Positions 1 to 6,386 of a DNA stretch of 11,117 nt are shown piece by piece. The number at the start of each line of letters is the position of its first letter. Position 1 is the first letter of the stretch. The DNA comes from Pavlovales sp. CCMP2436 (lineage: Eukaryota; Haptophyta; Pavlovophyceae; Pavlovales), in NCBI GenBank assembly GCA_026770615.1, contig MU631341.1, positions 145,955-157,071 on the forward strand, given 5' to 3'. The position numbers and the translations under genes were made by a program. The notes under the pieces were generated by a model, which did no database searches, had not been told where the DNA came from, and worked only from the letters and a program-made list of their open reading frames with translations.

Positions 1-125
1 GTAGACATCCACCAAGAAAGCGTACATGATCAAGCGTGCATCGGAAAAGCGGACATCGTAGACATTGTAGACATCCACCAAGAAAGCGTACATGACCCAA
101 CGTGCATCAAAAAAGAGGACATAGC
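1..125. repeat. Minisatellite block, same family as 2735-3062
   Basis: This block contains direct copies of a unit built around a GCGGACAT / GCGTACAT core followed by tails such as CGTAGACA or GACCCAACGT. One stretch beginning GTAGACATCCACCAAGAAAGCG occurs twice, near positions 1 and 67. The same cores and tails reappear in the same orientation at about 2735-3062, on the other side of the broken replication gene. Frames crossing the block are repeat-encoded and are not believed. The block is cut by the window edge. Confidence 0.75.
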
Positions 126-140
126 AGCAAAAAGATTTTC

Positions 141-216
141 TCGGGCTACATGGAACAGCACACATCACCTCAGGCTACGTATGCAGCACATCGCGGGCTA
201 CTGGGAATAGCACATC
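141..216. repeat. Degenerate 24-29-bp tandem repeat, three units
   Basis: Three imperfect units each read roughly TCGGGCTAC, then a variable stretch, then CAGCACATC, beginning near 141, 170 and 193. They are more diverged than the neighbouring 29-bp family and share no obvious sequence with it. The rest of 217-356 holds no gene or structure that I can see, only a G-rich stretch near 296-320. Confidence 0.5.
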
Positions 217-356
217 TAGGGTTAGCTCGATCGGCTTGTGGGATGGCATAGTTAAGTGCGAAATCGGTCCTCAAAGGCTCGGGTGGTCGCGCTGGACCCG
301 GGGGATGGGGTGGGGGTGGCCAGGACTTGCACAGGTCATGTTAGCCTCACAAAAGG

Positions 357-1655
357 TCAAGTTTGAAAAATAGAAAAAGTTGTAAGGTTTTGGTAAATTT
401 GTGAAATTAAGAATTGAGTTTTTGTAAGCGTAAAGCCTCGGTGGGCATGTGGGTTGGCAAAGGGGGTCTTTTGTGGACTCAGGAGAGTCTCGGTTGAGCT
501 CGGGAGCGCCGGGCGTTTATTTAAATCTCGTGTACGTTCTTCAGTGTAAACTCGGCCACCTAAAAGTCGAGCGTGGCACATGGTTTGAGTAAAGCCTTTT
601 TTCAAAGCGTCTAGCCGAAGAAGGTGAGTTGGCGAGCAAAAAACTGTGTCGGTCAGTGAGCCGTCTAAAACTGCATTCAATATAAGTGTTGTTTTTCCAG
701 ATCCCGCTGCACCAGTTATTATTGCAGGGTTTCCAGATTCTGAAACCAGAGGCCCAAAAAGTTCCTTGTTTCTGGGCTTGAAAAATCCATTCTTATTCTC
801 GTAGTCTGGCATATGGAACACTAAATTTATGTTATCTACTCGCAGATTTGACAGGGTTGGCGTAGCCGCTACATCAGGCATCGACCCAGAGTCCTTTATC
901 ATAAATGTTGGGAGCAACAACCGGTTGTAGTCGAGCGTTTGGTCCATTAAGCAATAGATGCCGTCCGTTACAAGCTCTAGACACCCGGGAAGCACAAATG
1001 CTTGGCACACGGCCTGCACACGCTGGCAAGCAGTTATATATGCACTAACATGAGCAGTAGTATTAACACCCGCAAGTGGATGTTCTATTTCGATTGTATT
1101 CTCGCCTACGGTTCGTATGTTCACACGCGTTTCATCAAGGTTCGGGTCTTCAAGAGCCAGGGCGTAATATTGTTGAGCTTGAACCTCTGTGCCGCTTATA
1201 TGAAAACGACTGTTAAGGCTTGTGCTCATCCCAACACCAACTGCTTTGGCATAATGCCGAATACCACCCTCTTTTGTATGCGATGTTTCGTCCCATGATA
1301 TTGGTACACTGTCATATGAGACCATTGCAATATGAGCTTCAAACGTTACTCCGCACATTACCCAAAACCGTGCCTCAGGGAATGTGAGAATTTTTGGAAC
1401 CGTTGGCGCTTGAAGTTTTTCAAAACCGCGATCATCAACTTCATAGCTACGCGCAATTTTAATTGTGTACACGTTGGTGAGAGTCTCGTGTATTTTTTCA
1501 GCTGTAATGAAATCCGTATTAAGATCTGGTGTTTCGATACGCAAATATTTTATGATTTTTTCAGAGCACACCGTCGAGAAGTCAACGGTATTGGTGTTAA
1601 TTGCCAGAAGCCCTTCAATTTTTGGTATTGGTGTTAATTGCCAGAAGCCCTTCAA
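357..1655 (-). pseudogene. Viral replication protein, C-terminal fragment: possible PolB palm plus SF1 helicase Walker A region
   Basis: This 432-aa frame is the downstream part of a broken gene. A clear P-loop (GAAGSGKT) sits at residues 315-322. It is followed by SPTH at 341-344 and T-x2-CHARLLG at 358-366, which matches the order of motifs I, Ia and the T-x-H-x-LLG segment of superfamily 1 helicases. The Walker B motif and everything after it are missing. From about residue 375 the sequence looks unrelated, so the helicase is truncated. Upstream, LNSR at 148-151 and a segment ending in VTDGIY (229-234), preceded by an AYITACQR-like helix, resemble motifs B and C of family B DNA polymerases. 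The usual DTD is replaced by TDG and the motif B lysine is not evident, so the polymerase reading is tentative. The first ~20 residues come from the 37-bp duplication. Antisense ORFs over this region are shadows. Confidence 0.6.
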
Positions 1656-1660
1656 TTTTT
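1587..1660. repeat. Perfect 37-bp tandem duplication that frameshifts the replication gene
   Basis: Positions 1587-1623 and 1624-1660 are identical, each starting GGTATTGGTG and ending CAATTTTT. As 37 is not a multiple of three, the duplication splits the replication gene into two overlapping frames that both encode the KIEGLLAINTNT peptide. The absence of any mismatch suggests a recent event or a sequencing or assembly error. Confidence 0.95.
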
Positions 1661-2115
1661 TGAGATAGCATATCTTTCATTTCCTCTTGGCTCGAGAGAG
1701 AGAACACTTCGCTAATTTTTCCTATATAGCACCCCGGAGTTGCTAGAAATGGGGTCATGCACTGGTCAAACGCACGAGTGTATAAATTAGATTGATCAAC
1801 ATTGATGATATTTTCAGATGTAATTCTAGGCTTTGTCTGCCTTAGCTCTGCATCATCCCCGTATAGCTCTATTTCTCTATCCTCAGGCTCCCCGCGAGGG
1901 AATGTATCGTACAGTTCGAATCTGCATCGGCCAGTTAGTAGTACCGCTTGTATGCAGGCACAAAATACTTCAGGTGCTATATCTGCAGAGTTCATTGTTG
2001 CTCGTTTTATTTGTGGTTTCCATTTCTCGTTTGCCCACAAATTGTATGGCGTTTGAAGTGCGTACACTGTTCCATTTGAGCGAAGAATTCGCTGGGGGCA
2101 GCTTTGGTTCACCAT
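1615..2115 (-). pseudogene. Viral replication protein, N-terminal fragment
   Basis: This 166-aa frame is the upstream part of the same gene. Its last residues (KIEGLLAINTNT) are repeated near the start of the 357-1655 frame, because 37 bp are duplicated at the junction and shift the frame. Without the extra copy the two frames would be one. I recognise no domain in this part. The start shown at 2115 may not be original. A second minus-strand frame without a start codon is open from about 2214 to 1972 and encodes a very acidic segment containing LKPVP, so another frameshift near 2060-2115 is possible. The sequence just upstream of 2115 holds an inverted copy of the core of the 94-bp repeat array. 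Confidence 0.55.
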
Positions 2116-2270
2116 ATAGGTGCGGGACAGGCTTTAATTCCTGCGAAGACTCCTCGATTTCCTCAATTTCCTCCTCGAATTTCTCTGAATCCGCGATGAT
2201 ATTCTTGCGTGGCTAGATCGATCTTGTTTGAGCCATAAATTGGGTTGGATCTTGGTAGAGGGGGGCAAAA

Positions 2271-2320
2271 TCCAGGTCGATCCAGGTCGATCCAGGTCGA
2301 TCCAGGTCGATCCAGGTTGA
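2271..2320. repeat. 10-bp tandem array, five TCCAGGTCGA units
   Basis: Four perfect units and a fifth with one change (TCCAGGTTGA) lie head to tail. A variant, ATCCAGGTAG, lies at 2331-2340. The period equals about one helical turn, so the bases repeat on one face of the DNA. The array encodes a repetitive DLDRPGSTWI peptide on the minus strand, which I take as a by-product. It lies upstream of the replication gene. Confidence 0.9.
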
Positions 2321-2346
2321 TTCTCGTTAGATCCAGGTAGGTCAAG

Positions 2347-2424
2347 ATGGTGAAAACGAAGAAATTAGAAGAAATTCAATTAAAGCCTGTCCCACCGCTC
2401 GCGAAGCACGAGTTTGGTTTCTAG
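2347..2424 (+). other. Small ORF 1 of the 94-bp array (25 aa)
   Basis: ATG at 2347 opens a 25-codon frame ending in TAG, with lysine-rich start, a KKLEEIQ helix-like stretch, then LKPVPPLAKHEFGF. Its product resembles the acidic LKPVP-containing frame read on the minus strand at about 2214-1972. Nothing shows that it is translated. It could be a duplicated fragment of a viral coding sequence. Confidence 0.25.
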
Positions 2425-2437
2425 GTCATGGTAGATC

Positions 2438-2566
2438 ATGGTGGCGTCCACAAAGAAATTAGAAGAAATTCAATTAAAGCCTGTCCCACCGCTCGCGAAG
2501 CACGAGTTTGACTTTCGGGTCCTGGTAGATCATGGTGGCGTCCACAAAGAAATTAGAAGAAATTAA
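2438..2566 (+). other. Small ORF 2 of the 94-bp array (42 aa)
   Basis: This frame starts MVASTKK and carries the same LEEIQLKPVPPLAKHEF core as ORF 1. The usual stop is replaced by CGG (FDFR rather than FDF-stop), so it reads on into the next unit and stops at 2566. The readthrough looks like a point difference between units rather than a design. Confidence 0.25.
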
Positions 2567-2612
2567 ATTAAAGCCTGTCCCACCGCTCGCGAAGCACGAG
2601 TTTGACTTTTAG
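2532..2612 (+). other. Small ORF 3 of the 94-bp array (26 aa)
   Basis: This frame begins MVASTKK, keeps the core with one Q to K change, and ends FDF-TAG. It overlaps the tail of ORF 2 in another frame. The next unit has ATGGTGGCGTAA and is therefore closed. Confidence 0.25.
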
Positions 2613-2734
2613 GTCTTGGTAGAATGGTAGATCATGGTGGCGTAAACTAAGAAATTAAATTAAAGCCTGTCCCACCGCTCGCGAAGCACGAGTTTGACTC
2701 TTAGGTGCTTTTAGGTGCTTTTTGGGACAGCATC

Positions 2735-3062
2735 TGGGGAGCATCGGGAAAGCGGACGTGGAGTACAGTGCATCGGGAAAGCGGACATGACCCAACGTGC
2801 ATCGAGGAAGAGGACATTGTAGACAGCGATTGGAAAAGCGGACATGACCCAACGTGCATCGGGAAAGCGGACATGGAGTACAGTGCATCAGGAAAGCGGA
2901 CATCGTAGACAGCCATTGGAAAAGCGGACATGACCCAACGTACATCGGGGGAAGCGGACATGACCCAACGTGCATCGGGGGAAGCGGACAAGAACAACAC
3001 ACACGGGGGAAGCGGACATGACCCAACGTGCATCGGGGGAAGCGGACAAGAACAACACACAC
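2735..3062. repeat. 29-bp minisatellite: constant core with interchangeable 10-base tails
   Basis: About eleven units of 28-30 bp follow one another. Each has a core close to GCATCGGGAAAGCGGACAT and one of a few tails: GACCCAACGT, GGAGTACAGT, CGTAGACAGC (or TGTAGACAGC), or AAGAACAACAC. Cores gain extra G residues (GGGGGAAGC) toward the right end. The order of tails is not strictly periodic, although near the right end the GACCCAACGT and AAGAACAACAC tails alternate. Related units lie at 1-125. Long minus-strand frames over this block encode repetitive Cys/Pro/Leu peptides and are artefacts. Confidence 0.85.
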
Positions 3063-3130
3063 GGTCAAAGATGTGGAGAGGACCGCCGCCGCCAAGTCTA
3101 TCGCGATCCAATACGCGCAACCGAGACGCA

Positions 3131-3190
3131 CCATCGAGCAACAGATACGACCATCGCGCAACAGATACGACCATCGCGCAACTAGGACGG
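3131..3190. repeat. 20-bp tandem repeat, three units plus degenerate flanks
   Basis: CCATCGAGCAACAGATACGA (3131-3150) is followed by a copy with one change (3151-3170) and a third, half-matching copy (3171-3190). Looser CGCGCAAC / ACCGAGATGA relatives continue to about 3260. From 3300 to 3731 the DNA is AT-rich and I see no gene in it. It contains a short GGCC-TTA-GGCC stem at 3518-3528 and lies just past the end of the MCP C-terminal fragment. Confidence 0.7.
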
Positions 3191-3731
3191 ACGAGTAACC
3201 AAGACGACCGCGCAACTGAGATGCCCATTGCGCACAACCGAGATGACAATCGCGATCCATTGCGGTTCATCAAAGTTCATCGCGGACCACCGACGAGACG
3301 TCCATTCGATCAAAATAGGTGTTGGTCATTTCGACTCTTTTTCATTTCGTCAACTTTTTTAAGAAAAAATCAAGGTCAATAAAAGTCAATCAAATAAGAT
3401 GGCGCACGGTTGTTTGCACGATCGTAAATGAGGAGAAGACGGTAATGCTGCTTGATCAAAATGGAGCAATTCATGGCTAAGGTGATAGCACGTGAATTCT
3501 TGAAGTCGACTACCCGGGGCCTTAGGCCAAATTTTATTTTTTATTTTTTGTGATTTGTAAAAATTGGATTCTGTATTCTTGAGATTATTTTCTTGAACTC
3601 TCTATAAAAGAAATATATGGTAAAAACTCATTATTGATCGAGCGAGAATTCCATTAAGTTTTCGTTTTTGATCGTCTTCTAAACCGTTGTTTATCAAAAA
3701 TTATCTAGGCTGTATTTTTGTCGTGAACGGT

Positions 3732-4910
3732 CTAATTTTCGTAAGTCATAAGACCGTTCTGGCAGACGATCATCTTTTCGGACCGCACAAAGAAATCAAC
3801 ATAAAGAGCGGGGTTTGAAGCGGAAATTTTAGCCTCGAATACAACGTGCAGATTTTGAGTAGAGATCCCGTCAGATAGGGTATCGCTGAATGGGAACGCA
3901 CTAAGCGAGAGTCCGACGGCGTACCCACCGTTAAGATATTCTTCAGACGAGATGCATGAACGAGCCGCTGCGTCCGCAACTCCTCCACCAAAAGCGCGAG
4001 CAAGCTCAGAACGGGCTTCAGCCGCACTATTTGTGCAATCAATAGCGCTCTGTGGGATCACCATGCTACCGATACGGAATCTATAATCGATCATACCAGC
4101 TTTTGTGCGCTGAGAGATTAGTTTTTGGGAGAAGGTATTTGTTACGGACGACTCTCGAAGAACAACAAAAATAGTAGACAGCTGGCTGACCCGAACAGGA
4201 ATTTGTGCGGAAATAAATCCAGAATTTGCTGCCACGGTCGTACGAAAGCTCAAAAAGTCGAGCGTAGGGACGCGTACGATACCATTAAGGCCGTCAATCA
4301 TGAATTTTTCCACGGCGCCATCGAGGCGTACCTGGCTTATGTGAAGCTTAGCATTAGAGATAGTGCAACCGGTTGCAGCAGAAGGAGCGTCAACGTACGT
4401 GCCCCAATTGCCTTGCACGGCCCACTTGACCTCAAGTCGAATGCTATCATTTAGCTGACTCAGCGGAATGGCCTTCATGCTCAGCGTCCCAAGTACGTTC
4501 ATTAGCGGCAGGCACACAGTCAGCGATGCACCCGCGGCAATAGTAGCTCCAGCCCTTGAGTAGTAAGCGGTATTAATGTTGGCCCCTGTTGGTGACAGCG
4601 TTGCAACGTTAAAATCTGCAACTCCACGCACGGTCCCGTGTTCGTATAGCAAATTTTCAAATAAATTAACATTTGAACACAGCCAGTCGCAATCAATTAC
4701 AATTGTTACATCTACATCTACAATGCAGCTTGTAGGAATCAACGAAATCGAAAATCTTGTAATACCTTCAGGTGTGGCTACAACAACTCCGCGCATGCTA
4801 GATTTATCGGGTGCTAAATCTGTGTTGATTAGTTGCGAAAGTTTTGAGCTCGACAGCATGGATTCACAAAAATCGATAGGGTCTAATACAACAAATCTTC
4901 TGGCCTGCAT
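3732..4910 (-). pseudogene. DJR major capsid protein, C-terminal fragment (true MCP part about 3732-4640)
   Basis: Only residues from about 91 of this 392-aa frame are MCP. The first 90 read antisense through the penton fragment and come from the inversion. The MCP part shows the LTVCLPLMNVLG ... IPLSQLNDSIRLEVKW segment (130-163) typical of the end of the first jelly roll. It then has a long middle with IPVRVSQLSTIFVVLR (237-252), YRFRIGSMVIPQSAID (276-291) and a closing LYVDFFVRSEKMIVCQNG (369-386), like the second jelly roll and C-terminus of Polinton/PLV/virophage-type hexon proteins. Its N-terminal partner is on the opposite strand at 5580-~5955. Together they would make about 425 aa, small for the class. 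The stop at 3732 looks natural. Confidence 0.75.
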
Positions 4911-5088
4911 TCCACAGACTGGAGCGTACGGCGATATTTTGACTTACAAAACAGACGCAGCACCCTTCATTTTGGCACGTCGAAAATTTTTGTCTAGTAT
5001 CTCGATTGAACTTTTAGACGAGAATCAAACAGCTTATGACACCCAGGGATTGCCGTGGTCGTGTGTAATTGATGTGGATATTCGTTAA
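4576..5088 (+). pseudogene. Penton/minor capsid protein, C-terminal fragment (true part about 4642-5088)
   Basis: The first ~22 residues of this 170-aa frame are antisense to MCP. From about residue 23 (SYSKFSNKLTF) it reads as the C-terminal part of a Polinton/virophage-type penton protein. It has a beta-rich stretch, TMQLVGI, then LSGAKSVLISCESFEL, LLACIPQTGAYGDILTY, and a last strand pair with ELLDENQTAYDTQG before a terminal VIDVDIR. That layout (a capsid-surface sandwich ending in a strand just before the stop) fits the family. The N-terminal half is on the minus strand at 6257-~5955, separated by the inverted segment. The two pieces together would make about 250 aa. The stop at 5088 is natural and is followed 41 bases later by the next gene. 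Confidence 0.65.
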
Positions 5089-5103
5089 ATAAATAAATAT
5101 CTG

Positions 5104-5115
5104 GTGCAATTGCAC
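5104..5115. promoter_or_regulatory. Perfect 12-bp palindrome between penton end and 121-aa gene
   Basis: GTGCAATTGCAC is its own reverse complement. It sits inside the 41-base gap between the penton stop and the next start codon, after an AATAAATAAATA run that could serve as a 3'-end or promoter signal. Its role is unknown. Confidence 0.35.
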
Positions 5116-5129
5116 TAAGAATTTACCAA

Positions 5130-5495
5130 ATGCAGTTCGGTCGATTTATTAAACGTGCTGCTGGATTCGGAGCAAAAACTCTTCCGGCTGTTCAGCGATT
5201 TGGTACCTTTGCTGGTAACATTCTTCATAGAGGTTCAAAAATAGGTTCTCAAGTTGCGCAACTGGCCAGGACTGGATTGAGTGCACTCGAGAAATCTGAT
5301 CTTTCAAAAATCCCAGGTGTCAGTGAATTCATTGGTGTTGGTCGAGACGCTTCAAATTTTGTTGACGGTGCATCCCGCCTTGCAGGCCGTATTGGTGACG
5401 TTGCATCAAATGTAGGGCAGAACCAGGGTCTACGTACTTTGACATCGCAATTTGAGAAAGCGTCGACTGCTCGACCGCAGCAAAGATACGCATAA
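5130..5495 (+). CDS. Small basic Ala/Gly-rich virion-type protein (121 aa), intact
   Basis: This complete frame lies wholly inside the inverted segment between the penton C-terminal piece and the MCP N-terminal piece. It is therefore the only gene of the capsid module left unbroken by the inversion. The protein starts with an amphipathic basic helix (MQFGRFIKRAAGFGAKTLP), continues with more small-residue helices (SKIGSQVAQLARTGLSAL; FVDGASRLAGRIGDVASNV) and ends basic (RPQQRYA). I recognise no named family. Position between penton and MCP, size and composition suggest a minor virion protein, comparable in style to the amphipathic internal proteins of adenovirus-like capsids. That is analogy, not homology. 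The start follows TTTACCAA, resembling the ACCA before other viral starts here. Confidence 0.7.
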   Translation: MQFGRFIKRAAGFGAKTLPAVQRFGTFAGNILHRGSKIGSQVAQLARTGLSALEKSDLSKIPGVSEFIGVGRDASNFVDGASRLAGRIGDVASNVGQNQGLRTLTSQFEKASTARPQQRYA

Positions 5496-5579
5496 TCAAA
5501 AAAAAAACATAAAATACAAAAAAACACATAAAAACAATTATTTTCTTTGAATTAAAATCTCATCTAGATATACAGAGAA
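5496..5579 (+). promoter_or_regulatory. AT-rich spacer upstream of the MCP start
   Basis: This 84-base gap is a run of A-rich sequence (AAAAAAAAAACATAAAATAC and similar) ending in CTAGATATACAGAGAA directly before the MCP ATG. Its composition and position fit a compact viral promoter or 3'-end plus promoter. No specific motif is proven. Confidence 0.4.
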
Positions 5580-5990
5580 ATGGAAGCCCTACCTGATATG
5601 TTTAACTACGTGCCAAGGAGTGTCGCCCCACCAGCAGAGCTGGTTCGATCATTTTTGACTCCCTCATCTGGCGGAGGGGCAATGGTTGGTGGTACCAAGG
5701 TCGAGTTCAGCATCCCCTGCGGCCAGTCTTCACTTCACCTTGATCCTACGCAGACTGTATTGTCATACACGATCAATAACAACAATTCTGGTGCAATGAC
5801 TCTTGACGGCGGCGGCCACGCATGCATCCAGTCTCTCTCAGTATTTTTTGGCTCTGTGCTTATTTCCCAGATTGATGAATTTGGCGCTTTGTTTTGCCTT
5901 ACGCAGGATTTCACCACGGATCTTGATTCGTTGCGCTCAGGAGAGCCCTGCAACTTGAAAAGATATCGTTGCATTCATGGCTGTTGCTAA
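5580..5990 (+). pseudogene. DJR major capsid protein, N-terminal fragment (true part about 5580-5955)
   Basis: The first ~123 residues match the N-terminus of DJR capsid proteins. A short leader with PDMFNYVPRS leads to FLTPSSGGG, then GGTKVEFSIPC (37-47), a strand after LDPTQTVLSY (54-63), DGGGHACIQSLSVFFGS (76-92), and ISQIDEFGALFCLTQDFTTD (95-114). The last corresponds to the conserved helix region of the first jelly roll. After about residue 123 the frame enters antisense penton sequence and stops at 5990. The rest of the protein is on the minus strand at ~4640-3732. The start ATG follows the AT-rich spacer, in the context GAAATGG. Confidence 0.75.
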
Positions 5991-6257
5991 ATCCGCACCG
6001 CTCGTATAATTTCCAACCGGAATTACTGCACTCAAATATTGATCAGCACCCGTTAGAAGAGTCAAAATATTATTGCTTGGATTCAAATTTGGCCGAACGA
6101 TAGGTATGCTCGCACTCTCCACGCGAACAAACATGCTCTCATTTGCAGCGAGCGAGAATCCAGGAAACAGATCAAATTGAAGAGAGTCCGTTCTATTGGT
6201 TGAAATCAAGTAACGGTCTGCCTGCTTTGACGATAAAAATAAACGATGTAGAACCAT
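5937..6257 (-). pseudogene. Penton/minor capsid protein, N-terminal fragment (true part about 5955-6257)
   Basis: The 106-aa frame opens MVLHRLFLSSKQADRYLIST and continues with NRTDSLQFDLFPGFSLAANESMFVRVESASIPIV. This is the pattern of penton-like proteins in Polintons and virophages: a conserved N-terminal strand with a polar residue cluster, then a line of strands. It is followed by NNILTLL and by VIPVGNYTSGADLATAMNATI (79-98), which matches the GNYT helix motif of that family. The last few residues (about AGLS) cross the inversion break into antisense MCP. The C-terminal half is at about 4642-5088 on the other strand. The start context is ACACCAATGG. Confidence 0.65.
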
Positions 6258-6386
6258 TGGTGTAGTAGTGTACCATTATTTTTATTTCATTTAAGAAAAA
6301 GATCATCAATAAATATCTAATAAATATTTAATAAATAATCTAATAAATATCTAATCATATATCATACAGCAAAACTTTAAAGACCA
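6258..6386. promoter_or_regulatory. AT-rich divergent promoter region between penton and 146-aa gene
   Basis: The gap is almost entirely A and T, with repeated AATAAATATCTAATAAATATTTAATAAATA-type units of about 12 bp. It separates the penton start (minus, 6257) from the 146-aa gene start (plus, 6387). Both starts sit in ACCAATGG. This fits a shared bidirectional promoter of a compact virus genome. Confidence 0.5.

Larger units (their letters stand above)
2347..2704 (+). repeat. 94-bp tandem array whose units carry a small ORF
   Basis: Units begin near 2361, 2455, 2549 and 2651. Units one and two are 94 bp. Unit three carries an extra 8 bp, and unit four is shortened and has lost about 10 bp near its start. 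The most constant part is AATTAAAGCCTGTCCC followed by ACCGCTCGCGAAGCACGAG. Each of the first three units is in frame behind an ATG and encodes a peptide with the core KKLEEI-(Q/K)-LKPVPPLAKHEF. In unit four the ATG frame stops after three codons. An inverted copy of AATTAAAGCCTGTCCC lies at 2124-2139, just upstream of the replication gene. Confidence 0.85.
4640..5955. other. Inverted segment, about 1.3 kb, with breaks inside MCP and penton
   Basis: The four capsid frames pair up only if this segment is flipped. The left break lies between the last convincing MCP codon on minus and the first convincing penton codon on plus (about 4630-4645). The right break lies between the MCP N-terminal frame and the penton N-terminal frame (about 5948-5965). 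CTGCAACT occurs at 4616-4623 and 5948-5955, and CGTTGCA occurs at 4599-4605 and 5967-5973. There are no long inverted repeats at the breaks. The exact joints cannot be fixed by eye. Confidence 0.75.

Noticed and set aside
2124..2139. Inverted copy of the 94-bp repeat core as a terminal inverted repeat
   Set aside because: Only 16 bases match, the partner is an internal tandem array, and no target duplication or element end is visible there.
2735..3062. CRISPR-like array of short repeats
   Set aside because: The variable 10-base tails are too short for spacers and are themselves repeated. There are no cas genes, and the setting is eukaryotic. It is a minisatellite.
1..3062. Flanking repeats at 1-125 and 2735-3062 as LTRs of a retroelement
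   Set aside because: They are multi-unit minisatellites rather than one long terminal sequence, and no reverse transcriptase or gag-like frame lies between them.
2655..3273. Long minus-strand frames of 190-201 aa rich in Cys, Pro and Leu
   Set aside because: They are translations of the 29-bp and 20-bp tandem repeats in two frames. No domain or gene signal supports them.
3493..3517. Closely spaced GAATTC, GTCGAC and CCCGGG, suggesting a cloning polylinker
   Set aside because: The spacing and intervening bases match no polylinker I know, and no vector sequence is adjacent. Chance sites are more likely.
4640..4910. ATG at 4910 as the true start of the capsid protein
   Set aside because: The first 90 residues are the reverse complement of penton coding sequence. 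The recognisable MCP sequence begins only near 4640, and its N-terminus is at 5580.
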